Below, piece by piece: positions 45,660-53,635 of a DNA stretch of 64,000 nt. Source of the stretch: CAVOKN01 sp963696505 (lineage in GTDB: Bacteria > Pseudomonadota > Gammaproteobacteria > Burkholderiales > Rhodocyclaceae). Below the pieces are notes generated by a model. The model searched no databases. It saw only the letters and a list, made by a program, of their open reading frames with translations, and was not told the DNA's origin. Where the stretch lies: the NCBI GenBank assembly GCA_963696505.1, contig CAVOKN010000006.1, positions 124,001-188,000 of the forward strand. Reading direction: 5' to 3'. Made by a program: the position numbers and the translations under genes. The first letter of the stretch is position 1. Each line of letters opens with the position of its first letter.

Positions 45660-46448
45660 ATGACCACCTCGCTGGAGCCAGCCGAAGCACCGCCGAAGCC
45701 GTTTCCGGGCGTGCGCGCTGGCCTTTCCCCAGCAGCCCCCTTGCGCTGGCTCGCCCGCGGCTTCGACGACTTCCGCTCCTGTCCCGCCGCCAGCATGTTC
45801 TACGGCTGCTGCTTCGCCGCAATGGGCTTCACCATCACCGTGGTGTTCGCCAGCTATTACCACTACATCGCGGCGCTGGTCTGCGGCTTCCTGCTGCTCG
45901 GGCCCTTTCTCGCCATCGGCCTGTACGACATCAGCCGGCGCCGCGCCCGCGGCGACGGCTGTGCCCTGCGGCCGACGCTGGCGGCCTGGCGCGGCAATGC
46001 CGGCAACATCGGCGTGTACTCGCTCATCCTCACCGTCATCTTCCTCGTCTGGGCGCGGGCATCGCTGGTGACCTTCGCGCTGTTCTACAGCAGCGACATG
46101 CCGACGCTGAAAGACTTCGTCAGCCAGGTGTTGTCGCTCCAGAATGCGGAGTTCCTCGCCGCCTACGCCGCCGTCATCGCAATCTTCGGCACTCTGACCT
46201 TCGCCGTGAGCGTCGTGTCGGTGCCGCTGATGCTGGACCGCGACCAGGACTCGGTGACCGCGATGATCGCGAGCTTCCTCGCCCTGGTGCGAAACCTGCC
46301 GGCGATGGCGGTGTGGGCGCTGCTGATCGCCGCCCTGACGGCGCTGGGCTTCGCCACCCTGTACATCGGGCTGATCGCCGCCGTTCCCCTCGTCGGCCAT
46401 GCCACCTGGCACGCCTATCTCGATCTGGTGGAGCCGCGGCAGTCCTGA
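45660..46448 (+). CDS. DUF2189 family membrane protein
   Basis: 262 residues with about six membrane helices. The soluble N-terminus of about 45 residues is followed by the DUF2189 start (SMFYGCCFAAMGFTITVVFA and GPFLAIGLYDISRRRARGD). Members are integral membrane proteins of unknown function, often near respiratory oxidase or cytochrome assembly genes; none is here. It ends 13 bp before the MFS gene. Confidence 0.82.
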   Translation: MTTSLEPAEAPPKPFPGVRAGLSPAAPLRWLARGFDDFRSCPAASMFYGCCFAAMGFTITVVFASYYHYIAALVCGFLLLGPFLAIGLYDISRRRARGDGCALRPTLAAWRGNAGNIGVYSLILTVIFLVWARASLVTFALFYSSDMPTLKDFVSQVLSLQNAEFLAAYAAVIAIFGTLTFAVSVVSVPLMLDRDQDSVTAMIASFLALVRNLPAMAVWALLIAALTALGFATLYIGLIAAVPLVGHATWHAYLDLVEPRQS

Positions 46449-46461
46449 GGACGCGCACTTG

Positions 46462-47640
46462 ATGCGGGTCCTGCGCAATCTCGGCCTGCTGGCGACCTGC
46501 CAGGGGCTGCTCCTGTCCAACGGCGTGGCGCTGATCGCCGTCAATAGCCTGCTCGGCTACCAGCTTGCCGCCAGCAAGCAACTGGCCACCCTCCCGGTCA
46601 CCACCTACGTCATCGGCGCGGCGCTCACGACGCTGCCCGCGTCCTACTTCATGAAGCACTACGGGCGCCGGGCGGGATTCACCCTGGGCGCGTCGCTGGG
46701 CATGGCAGGCGCCTTGCTGTGCGCGGCCGCCGCATGGTTCGGCAGCTTCTGGCTGCTGTGCGCGGGCACTCTGCTCTGCGGCATGTACAACGCCTTCGGC
46801 CAGTACTACCGCTTCGCCGCGGCCGACGCCGCACCCCTGGAACTGAAGAGCCGCGCCATCTCCTGGGTGCTGGCGGGCGGCATCCTCGGCGGAGTGCTGG
46901 GGCCGGAGACCAGCAAGCTGACCAAGGATCTGTTCGCGCCGCCGTTCATAGGCACCTATGGCGCACTGGTGCTTTTCGCCGCGCTGGCCCTGCTGCTGGT
47001 GCGCCGCCTCCAACTGCCGCCACTCGCCGTTGAGGAGCGCCACGAGACAGGCCGCCCCCTCCCGCAACTTGCACGCCAGCCGGCCTTCGCCGTGGCGGTG
47101 CTGGCGGCAGTTGCGGGCTACGCCGTGATGAACCTGCTGATGACCGCCACGCCGCTGGCCATGGACGTCTGCCGCCACCCCTTTTCCGACACCGCCCTGG
47201 TCCTCGAATGGCATGTGATCGGCATGTTCGCGCCTTCCTTCTTCACCGGCTCGCTGATCCGCCGCTTCGGCGTCCTCACCATACTCGCGACGGGCGCGGC
47301 GCTGATGTTCGCCTGCATCGCCATCGCCCTGTCGGGCGTGTCGGTGATGCACTTCTGGTGGGCGCTGCTGCTGCTCGGCGTCGGCTGGAACTTCCTCTAC
47401 ATCGGCGGCACCACCCTGCTCACCGAGACCTACCGGCCGTCCGAGAAGGCCAAGGCCCAGGGCTTCAACGACTTCATGGTGTTCGCCGCCCAGGCCGCCT
47501 CGTCGCTGACCGCCGGCTGGATGCTGACGCGCGAGGGCTGGCACATGCTCAATCTGTTCGCACTGCCGCTGATCGCCCTGGCCGCCGCCGCTTCCCTCTG
47601 GCTGGCTTTGCGGCAGCGCGGGTCGAAGCCTGTCTCCTAG
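46462..47640 (+). CDS. MFS transporter
   Basis: 392 residues with 12 predicted membrane helices. The loop 2-3 motif (FMKHYGRRAGFTLG) fits the major facilitator signature G-x-x-x-D/H-R-x-G-R-R. Similar to uncharacterised YcaD/YfmO-type exporters; no substrate can be read off. I use the ATG at 46462; an earlier frame overlaps the previous gene. The stop TAG is followed at once by GGTCTGTT, the same start as the MITE-like element. Confidence 0.88.
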   Translation: MRVLRNLGLLATCQGLLLSNGVALIAVNSLLGYQLAASKQLATLPVTTYVIGAALTTLPASYFMKHYGRRAGFTLGASLGMAGALLCAAAAWFGSFWLLCAGTLLCGMYNAFGQYYRFAAADAAPLELKSRAISWVLAGGILGGVLGPETSKLTKDLFAPPFIGTYGALVLFAALALLLVRRLQLPPLAVEERHETGRPLPQLARQPAFAVAVLAAVAGYAVMNLLMTATPLAMDVCRHPFSDTALVLEWHVIGMFAPSFFTGSLIRRFGVLTILATGAALMFACIAIALSGVSVMHFWWALLLLGVGWNFLYIGGTTLLTETYRPSEKAKAQGFNDFMVFAAQAASSLTAGWMLTREGWHMLNLFALPLIALAAAASLWLALRQRGSKPVS

Positions 47641-47707
47641 GGTCTGTTCCGCGCCATGCCGCTACCCAAGTAGCGACGGGCCGTATTGCGGCGTTGCGGC
47701 AAACGAC

Positions 47708-47736
47708 TTGCATCGCGGCGTGTTGTAAGATATTTT
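47708..47736 (+). promoter_or_regulatory. Promoter of the nickel-uptake operon
   Basis: TTGCAT (47708-47713) and TATTTT (47731-47736) are spaced by 17 bp, about 50 bp before nikK, in the only AT-rich patch of the area. Confidence 0.55.
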
Positions 47737-47751
47737 TCCATTACTTCACAC
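47720..47751. promoter_or_regulatory. Candidate NikR operator
   Basis: An imperfect inverted repeat with GTGTTGTAA on the left and TTACTTCACAC on the right; outer arms GTGT/ACAC pair exactly, inner arms partly. It covers the -10 region of the nik promoter, so a bound NikR would block RNA polymerase. nikR lies at the other end of the cluster. The match to known NikR sites is only in general layout. Confidence 0.4.
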
Positions 47752-47788
47752 TTTCCTGCGGCCCATCGTCGGCCGCCGCGACTTCTCC

Positions 47789-48496
47789 ATGACGAAGGCC
47801 ACGCTCCCCCGGCTTGCCGCCGCCACCCTCCTCGGCCTGTCCCTCCCCGCTTCGGCCCACGATCTGTGGCTTGAGCGCGAAGGTTCCGCTGTTCTGCTGT
47901 ACCAGGGCCACCGTCACTCATCCCATGCCGGGCAGGAAATCGTTCCCTACGATCCCGCCGCCGTGAAGGAAGCCCTGTGTCTCGACGCCACGGGCGCGGC
48001 AAGGCCGCTGCGTCCCGGCGCCACCCATCCGGTGCGCATCGAGGCGGCCTGCCACATGGTGCTGGCGGCAATGTCCTCCGGCTACTGGACCAAGACCGCC
48101 TGGGAAACCAAGAACGTGCCGAAGACCGGCATCAGCGGCGTGGTGAAAAGCTGGCTGTCGGAGGAAACAGTGAAGCGCCTGGACCGCTGGACGCCGTTCG
48201 CCGCCAAGCCCCTCTCGGATCGTCTGGAGATCACGCCGCTCGCCGATCCGCTGGCGCTGTCGCCCGGCGACAAGCTGAGCGTGCGCGTTTCCTTCGCCGG
48301 CAAGCCGCTGGCCGGGGTGCCGGTCGCCTACGACGGCGACGTGCGGGGTGCGACGGCCGAGGACGGCAGCATCGCCCTGCGCCTGCGCCATCCGGGCCTG
48401 CAGATGATTTCTGCAAGCTTCGAGGCACCGCTGGCCGACGGCAAGGCGGACACGGTGATCCGCGCCGCGACGCTAAATTTCGAGCTGCCTCGATGA
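47789..48496 (+). CDS. nikK: NikK-like DUF4198 protein (nickel uptake)
   Basis: 235 residues. A signal peptide ends at ASA, leaving a mature protein that starts HDLWLEREG. The DUF4198 fold follows, with an Ig-like C-terminal part (GKPLAGVPVAYDGDVRG). DUF4198 proteins (NikK) accompany NikMQO ECF-type nickel transporters as extracytoplasmic components. First gene of the cluster, 52 bp after the putative operator; the ATG overlaps nothing upstream. Confidence 0.8.
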   Translation: MTKATLPRLAAATLLGLSLPASAHDLWLEREGSAVLLYQGHRHSSHAGQEIVPYDPAAVKEALCLDATGAARPLRPGATHPVRIEAACHMVLAAMSSGYWTKTAWETKNVPKTGISGVVKSWLSEETVKRLDRWTPFAAKPLSDRLEITPLADPLALSPGDKLSVRVSFAGKPLAGVPVAYDGDVRGATAEDGSIALRLRHPGLQMISASFEAPLADGKADTVIRAATLNFELPR

Positions 48497-48924
48497 GATC
48501 GCACTTGCTGGCAGCCACCCTCGCCATGGGCCTCGCAGGCGCCGCCGCGGCGCACGAGCTGCACCACCAGGTGGCGGCGCAGAATGCCGTCGCGGTACGC
48601 CTCGCCTATGCCGACGGGAAGCCATTCGCCTACGAGACCTACGAGCTCTATCCGAAAGGCAGCGAGATTCCCGCCCAGGTCGGCAAGACCGACGCCGAGG
48701 GCCGCGTCGTCTTCGTTCCTGGCGCCCAGACCCAGTGGCGGCTGCGCGCCTTCTCCGGCGACGGACATGGCGCCGATCTCCAGTTCGAATCGCCCGCGCT
48801 TGCCGCGGAAACGCAGAGCGAATCGACCCTGGACCGCACGGCGCGGGTGCTGTTCGGCCTCTCGGCGATCCTCGCCGCCTTTGCCGCCTACCAGTTTCTG
48901 CTCAGGCGAAAAGAACGCAAATGA
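48493..48924 (+). CDS. nikL: NikL-like extracytoplasmic nickel-uptake component
   Basis: 143 residues. The signal peptide ends at AAA, leaving mature HELHHQVAAQN. A small beta-domain (GKPFAYETYELYPKGSEIP) is followed by a C-terminal membrane helix (VLFGLSAILAAFAAYQFLL) and a basic tail. This is the NikL layout reported for Nik clusters: a periplasmic domain anchored at the C-terminus. The ATG overlaps the nikK stop, so translation is coupled. Confidence 0.72.
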   Translation: MRSHLLAATLAMGLAGAAAAHELHHQVAAQNAVAVRLAYADGKPFAYETYELYPKGSEIPAQVGKTDAEGRVVFVPGAQTQWRLRAFSGDGHGADLQFESPALAAETQSESTLDRTARVLFGLSAILAAFAAYQFLLRRKERK

Positions 48925-49913
48925 AAAGTCAGTGGCTGTGGAGCGGCGCCCTCACCGCCGTTTTTGCCAGCGGCGGCGTCCAGGCCCACCACGGAATCGC
49001 CGGCGTCGGCGCAGCAGGGCTCAAGGGCCCTGGTGCGACCGTGGAGAGTTCGACTTCTTCGGTCCTGCCCCAAGGCAGCTGGCTCGCTACCCTCAAACTC
49101 GATCACGCCGAGTTCAAGAAATTCGATCCCGATCCGGCGGCGCCAGAAGGCGACTATTCGCAGTTCTGGATGCTCGGCGTCGGCTACGGCTTCACGCCCT
49201 GGTTCACCGGCTACCTCTTCGTGCCCTACAACCGCAAGGTGGATGAGCCGGGAGGCTTCACGACCAGCGGCTGGGCCGACATCTCGCTGCTGGGACAGAT
49301 CGGTTTCAAGTACGACCAGGGCTGGTCGCTGGTGCCTGCTAACGAGAGCCTCGACGACCTGGAGGACTGGCACTTCACGGTGTTCGGCGGCGCCACGCTG
49401 CCCTCCGGCGACCCGAACCTGAAGGATGCCGACGGCAACGTCGATCCGGGCAAGGCCACCGGCTTCGGCAAGCCGTCGTGGAACGTCGGCCTGACGGGGA
49501 CCAAGGTGTTCGCCGACCGCTGGACCTTCAACATAGAGGCCTCCCATATCGGCTTCCAGGAATATGCCTACGATGGAGGGCTGAGGGCGAAGTTCGGCTC
49601 GGAGGATCGGCTCAACAGCAGCCTCACCTACCGCCTGCACGTGAACGAGGAAACGAAACTGCGCACCGACCTGATCCTGGAGGCCCAGTACCTGAAGATT
49701 GGCCGAGACCGCGAAAACGGCGACTACCTGGAGGCCACCGGCGGCAAGATGGTCTACGCCGTTCCAGGCGTGCGCGTCTACTGGGACAAGGCGGGCTTCG
49801 CGCTGGGCTACAAGAAGCCGGTGTGGACCCGCCTCAACGAGTCGGAACTCCAGCAGGGCGCCGAGGGCAAGGAGAAGTACCGCATCATCTTCTCCGCCTC
49901 GTACCTGTTCTGA
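48921..49913 (+). CDS. Outer-membrane beta-barrel protein of the nickel cluster
   Basis: 330 residues. The signal peptide ends VQA, leaving mature HHGIAGVGAAG. Amphipathic strands alternate with loops to a terminal aromatic residue (IIFSASYLF), as in outer-membrane barrels; the fold resembles MetA-type/transporter families. Its position between nikL and nikM and the His-His start suggest a nickel or nickel-chelate channel; that is inference. The ATG overlaps the nikL stop. Confidence 0.75.
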   Translation: MKSQWLWSGALTAVFASGGVQAHHGIAGVGAAGLKGPGATVESSTSSVLPQGSWLATLKLDHAEFKKFDPDPAAPEGDYSQFWMLGVGYGFTPWFTGYLFVPYNRKVDEPGGFTTSGWADISLLGQIGFKYDQGWSLVPANESLDDLEDWHFTVFGGATLPSGDPNLKDADGNVDPGKATGFGKPSWNVGLTGTKVFADRWTFNIEASHIGFQEYAYDGGLRAKFGSEDRLNSSLTYRLHVNEETKLRTDLILEAQYLKIGRDRENGDYLEATGGKMVYAVPGVRVYWDKAGFALGYKKPVWTRLNESELQQGAEGKEKYRIIFSASYLF

Positions 49914-49960
49914 AGTGAAACTGCCCCCACGCTCACTTCGTTCGCTGCCCCCCGAGGGGG

Positions 49961-49997
49961 CGTCAGTGCCCTTGGGGCGGCCCGGCGGGCACTGACG
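49961..49997 (+). promoter_or_regulatory. Stem-loop abutting the nikM start
   Basis: CGTCAGTGCCC (49961-49971) pairs perfectly with GGGCACTGACG (49987-49997); the last base of the stem is the G of the nikM GTG start codon. A second small hairpin (CCCCC/GGGGG, 49949-49960) lies just before. The surrounding GGGCGGCCCGGC motif resembles a repeat common in betaproteobacteria. No ribosome site is visible between the hairpin and the start. Confidence 0.65.
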
Positions 49998-50641
49998 TGC
50001 ATATCCCCGACGGTTTCATCGCCCCCCAGGTCTATCTGCCGGCCTACGCCGTCGCGGTGGGGGCGTGGTGGTGGTCGGCGCGGGGCCTCAGGCGCAGCCT
50101 GGAGGCCGAGCAGGTACCGCGCCTCGCGGTGCTGACCGCCCTGGCCTACGCCTTCGGCCTGGTGATGATTCCGGTGCCCGGCGGCACTTCCGGCCACGCC
50201 ATCGGCATCGCGCTGCTGGCGCTGCTGTTCGGCGTGCGGATCGCCTTCGTTGCCTACAGCATGGTGTTGGCCCTGCAGTCGCTGCTGTTCGGCGCCGGCG
50301 GCATCACCGCGCTCGCCATCAATGCACTTGCCATGGGTCTCGCCGGAGCCGCCGTGGCCGTCGCCGCCTTCCGCAGTCTGCGCGGCTTGAGCGAAAGCGC
50401 GGCGGTGGTCGTCGCGGCCTGGCTGTCGGTGCTGGTTTCGGCGGCGCTGGTGGCGCTGGTGCTGGGGTTGCAGCCGCTGATCGCCCAGCGCGAGGACGGG
50501 CAGCCGCTGTTCTTCCCCTTCGGCATCGCCGTCACCCTGCCGGCTGTGCTGCTGCCCCATCTGCTCATCGGCGCAGTCGAAGGACTGCTGACTCTCATGG
50601 TGTGGCGCTACGCCAAGGCACGCAAATGGACCCCCGCCTGA
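49997..50641 (+). CDS. nikM: Nickel ECF transporter membrane component NikM (CbiM family)
   Basis: 214 residues from a GTG. The family N-terminus M-H2-I-P-D-G is intact, and H67 (GGTSGHAIG) is at exactly the position of the second metal ligand of structurally known NikM/CbiM proteins, where the N-terminal amine, His2 and His67 hold the metal in a square plane. Six to seven membrane helices. There is no NikN/CbiN domain or gene; NikL/NikK probably replace it. Nickel rather than cobalt is inferred from nikR nearby. Confidence 0.9.
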   Translation: MHIPDGFIAPQVYLPAYAVAVGAWWWSARGLRRSLEAEQVPRLAVLTALAYAFGLVMIPVPGGTSGHAIGIALLALLFGVRIAFVAYSMVLALQSLLFGAGGITALAINALAMGLAGAAVAVAAFRSLRGLSESAAVVVAAWLSVLVSAALVALVLGLQPLIAQREDGQPLFFPFGIAVTLPAVLLPHLLIGAVEGLLTLMVWRYAKARKWTPA

Positions 50642-50651
50642 AGGCGCCAGC

Positions 50652-51203
50652 ATGAAGGCACGTCTGGCGCTTGCCGCCTACCTGGGCGCCGTGGTGGCGG
50701 CAACCCTGGTCCATGTCTGGTGGCTGCTGGCCGCCGCCCTCGCTCTGGCGCTGGCGCTGGCCGGCCCGCAGCGCTGGCCGCTGCTGCGGCGGACGGTGCT
50801 GGCGGTGCTCGCCTTCAACCTCACGGTCAGCGCCGGCTATGCGGCGATCGCGCTCTGGCAAGGAAGTTTCTCCGGCCAGTATCTGCTGCTGGTCAACACT
50901 CGCGTGCTGCTGATGGTCTTCCTCGGTTTCTGGTTCGTATCCCGCGTCAACGTCGTCGCGGCGGTCTCTTTCTCGCCCACCCTGTCCTTCCTCGTGACGG
51001 TGGCGGTGGGCCAGGCGCGGAGCCTGGGGCGGCAAGTGCGCGACTTCCAGTTGGCTTTCGACAGCCGCAATCCGCTTCGCCCGCGCCCGAGCGACCGCTT
51101 GCATCACGCCGCGGCCCAGGCCCAGCACCTGCTCGACCGCGCGATCCATGCCGCCGACGAGACAGCGCTGGCGATGCGCTCCCGGGGCTGTTTCGATGAT
51201 TGA
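50652..51203 (+). CDS. nikQ: ECF transporter transmembrane subunit NikQ (CbiQ family)
   Basis: 183 residues, shorter than most CbiQ proteins (about 220-260). Four to five membrane helices and a cytoplasmic C-terminus with the coupling-helix-type segment (LGRQVRDFQLAFDSRN, MRSRGCFDD) that meets the ATPase. It starts 10 bp after nikM; its stop overlaps the nikO start. Confidence 0.85.
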   Translation: MKARLALAAYLGAVVAATLVHVWWLLAAALALALALAGPQRWPLLRRTVLAVLAFNLTVSAGYAAIALWQGSFSGQYLLLVNTRVLLMVFLGFWFVSRVNVVAAVSFSPTLSFLVTVAVGQARSLGRQVRDFQLAFDSRNPLRPRPSDRLHHAAAQAQHLLDRAIHAADETALAMRSRGCFDD

Positions 51204-51978
51204 GCTGTCCGGACTCGGCTACGCCTGGCCAGAGGGCGCGCCGGTGATCGAGGAACTGTCGCTCGTCATCGGCGCGGGCGAGAAGGTGGTGCTGCTGGGC
51301 GCCAACGGCTGCGGCAAGACGACCTTGCTCAAGCTCCTCGACGGCCTGGTGTTCGCCACCGCCGGCAGCTACCGCTTCCGCGGCGTGGAGGTCACGCGCC
51401 GCGCGATGCGCGAACGCGACTTCGCCCGCCGCTTCCGCAGCGAAGTGGGTTTGCTGTTCCAGCACCCGGAAGCGATGCTGTTCAATCCCACAGTGCGCGA
51501 GGAGATCGCCTACACCCCGCGCCAGCTCGGTCTCGAAGGGAAGGTCGCGCCCTGGGTGGCGCATCTCGCTCTGGAACCGCTGCTCGACAAGCCGCCCTAC
51601 GCGCTGTCCGGCGGGGAAAAGCAGAAGGTGGCGCTGGCTTGCGTGCTGGGGGTCGCGCCTGATCTGCTGCTGCTCGACGAACCGACCGCCAACCTCGACC
51701 CGCGCTCAGCCGGCTGGCTGGTGGACCACCTGCTGGCCACCGCCCAGACCGCCATCGTCAGCACCCACAACCTGAGCATGGCCGCGGAACTGGGCTTCCG
51801 CTGCGTGGTGCTGGGCCGGGGCGGCCGCATCCTGTTCGACGGCCCGACCGACGCCGCTCTGGGGGACATCGAACTGATGGAAGCCGCCAACCTCGCCCAC
51901 CGCCATCGCCACCGCCACGCCGGCATCGAGCACGCCCACCCCCACACCCACGACTGGGAGCCGTCCCCCAAACGCTGA
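51196..51978 (+). CDS. nikO: Nickel ECF transporter ATPase NikO (CbiO family) with His-rich tail
   Basis: 260 residues from the ATG at 51196, which overlaps the nikQ stop. Walker A GANGCGKTT (35-43), signature LSGGEKQKVALA, Walker B LLLLDEPTANLDP and the H-loop STHN are intact. The last 30 residues contain ten histidines (AHRHRHRHAGIEHAHPHTHD), a likely nickel-storage or delivery tail not found in most CbiO proteins. Confidence 0.93.
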   Translation: MIELSGLGYAWPEGAPVIEELSLVIGAGEKVVLLGANGCGKTTLLKLLDGLVFATAGSYRFRGVEVTRRAMRERDFARRFRSEVGLLFQHPEAMLFNPTVREEIAYTPRQLGLEGKVAPWVAHLALEPLLDKPPYALSGGEKQKVALACVLGVAPDLLLLDEPTANLDPRSAGWLVDHLLATAQTAIVSTHNLSMAAELGFRCVVLGRGGRILFDGPTDAALGDIELMEAANLAHRHRHRHAGIEHAHPHTHDWEPSPKR

Positions 51979-52060
51979 CTTTCGCTGGAGCGCCGTCGCA
52001 GGTCGGCGCAACGCCTCGTATGCCCCCGGCAAGCCGTTCAAGCGACCAACCGGCCGGCCC

Positions 52061-52978
52061 TCAATAGTCAACCATGCGGTCGAGTTTCAGGATCCACCCC
52101 GCTTCGCCGGGAACCAGCTTGTACTGGAGCTGGCGCATGCCGCCGGTCGGCTTGGCGTTGCTGTCGGTACTACGGTAGAGCGGGAAGCGCTGGATCAGCC
52201 TGCCTTCGACGACCGCGAACTCGTCGTGCCCCATGTAGCCCTGCGAGGCTTTCGGATTCTCCGCGATCGGCGGCAGGTAGACCTCGCTCAGCGACTTGCG
52301 CTTGTTGGCTGAATAGGCCACCACCGAGCCGTAGGAACCGCTGCCGGCGGAGGTGACATAGACATAGATCTCCGGGGAGCCGTCGGCGTTCAGGTCGGCC
52401 ACTTCCACTCCGGTGACCACGCCGTCGATCTGCCGGGAGATTTTCCGGTTGTCGATCTCCAGCCCGCCCGGAACGATTTCCAGGGTGTTGAGCGACGAGT
52501 CGTTCAAGCTGATGACGCGGAAGCTCACCCCGAGCAGCGTCAGCGTCCGGTCCACCGGAACGAGCGGCGCGGCCGCCTTCGGGACAGGAGCGGCGCCACC
52601 GGCTGAACCGGCCTGCGTTGCGGTGCCGGGAAGGCCGGCGGTATCCCAATAGACGTACACCGACTGATCGGCGAGCTGGAAGATCAACCCGCGCTTGCCA
52701 AGCCCGCTCTTGCGGTAGGCGGGCCGACCCTTCTCGTCGAGGTAGGAGCCGGCCTTGCTGCCCGCCGGCGAAAGCTCGTGCCGCACGCCGTCGGAGCGGT
52801 CGATGGAGACGTGGCCCTGCCGCTGCGAGAACGAGCAGGGGATGACGGCCGCGGCGCGGTCGCTGCCCTTGGCATAGATGTCGCAGCGGGCCTGGGTCGT
52901 GTCGGCCTTCGCAGGCCCGGCCCCGAGCAGCCCGAGCAGTATTGCCGTGGCATGGAGGGTGGCGGTCGATCGTTTCAT
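52061..52978 (-). CDS. Secreted protein with PliI-like lysozyme-inhibitor domain
   Basis: 305 residues from the ATG at 52978 (GGAGG six bases upstream). A signal peptide ends AKA. An N-terminal beta-rich domain with a Cys pair (ARCDIYAK, VIPCSFS) is followed by a region from about 165 to the end that resembles PliI, the periplasmic inhibitor of I-type lysozymes: LNADGSPEIYVYVTSAGSGS and GGMRQLQYKLVPGEAGWIL. The function is inferred from resemblance. It lies 32 bp downstream of nikR on the same strand. Confidence 0.65.
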   Translation of the reverse strand: MKRSTATLHATAILLGLLGAGPAKADTTQARCDIYAKGSDRAAAVIPCSFSQRQGHVSIDRSDGVRHELSPAGSKAGSYLDEKGRPAYRKSGLGKRGLIFQLADQSVYVYWDTAGLPGTATQAGSAGGAAPVPKAAAPLVPVDRTLTLLGVSFRVISLNDSSLNTLEIVPGGLEIDNRKISRQIDGVVTGVEVADLNADGSPEIYVYVTSAGSGSYGSVVAYSANKRKSLSEVYLPPIAENPKASQGYMGHDEFAVVEGRLIQRFPLYRSTDSNAKPTGGMRQLQYKLVPGEAGWILKLDRMVDY

Positions 52979-53010
52979 GGCTTTCCTCCGCGTCGGGAGC
53001 ACTGCCGCGT

Positions 53011-53499
53011 TCAGGTCCGCGGCTTGCTGTGCACATGCACGTAGCGCGCCCCGCCCGCGCTGGGTGCGTGATCGTGATGATGATGCCGGCCGGGATCCAC
53101 GTCCGCCGGCACCAGGTTGAGCATGCCGTGACGCACGCCGCGCTCGGCCTGGAGGACATTGGCGAATTCGCGCACCGCCGCGGTCGGCCCGCGCAGGATC
53201 ACCGTTTCGATGCAGTTGTCGTGATCCAGGTGGGCATGCATCGTCAACACGGTGAGGTCGTGATGCAGGTGGTGCAGCGAGGTGATCCGCTCCGCCAGTT
53301 CGCGCTCGTGGTGGTTATAGATGTAGGACAGCGCCGCGATGCAGTAGGGCGCCTCGTCGCTTTCGAGCTGATGCTCGCCCAGTTGCTGGCGCAGCAGGTC
53401 GCGCACCGCCTCGGAGCGGTTGAGGTAGCCCTTGGTCCGGATCAGGCGGTCGAAGGCCTGGGCAAGGGGGGCGTCGAGAGAAATGGTGAAGCGTTCCAT
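53011..53499 (-). CDS. nikR: Nickel-responsive regulator NikR
   Basis: 162 residues from the ATG at 53499; longer frames upstream are shadows. A ribbon-helix-helix domain (ERFTISLDAPLAQAFDRLI) is followed by the ACT-like metal domain, with all nickel ligands in the E. coli pattern: H77, H88, H90 and C96 (TMHAHLDHDNC). The tail is unusually His-rich (PGRHHHHDHAP). Nickel-loaded NikR represses uptake genes, here presumably the nik cluster that runs toward it. Confidence 0.94.
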   Translation of the reverse strand: MERFTISLDAPLAQAFDRLIRTKGYLNRSEAVRDLLRQQLGEHQLESDEAPYCIAALSYIYNHHERELAERITSLHHLHHDLTVLTMHAHLDHDNCIETVILRGPTAAVREFANVLQAERGVRHGMLNLVPADVDPGRHHHHDHAPSAGGARYVHVHSKPRT

Positions 53500-53635
53500 G
53501 GGCGGGGGCTCCGTGTTCCGGCGGCGAGTGTAGCGTGCACCCGCCCTGTCCAACGCCCGCTTCGAGGCGCGGCCCGCTCGACAAGCGCGCAAGGGCAGTG
53601 GATGATTCGCGCTCCGATAATCCAGGAGGCAGGAA

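Noticed and set aside
49914..49996. Metal- or cobalamin-sensing riboswitch before nikM
   Set aside because: The leader is only about 80 nt, made of simple C/G hairpins, and has no conserved riboswitch core that I recognise.
49997..51978. Cobalt uptake for cobalamin synthesis as the role of the CbiMQO-like genes
   Set aside because: No cobalamin gene or CbiN is nearby, while nikR, NikK/NikL-like proteins and His-rich tails point to nickel. It cannot be excluded fully.
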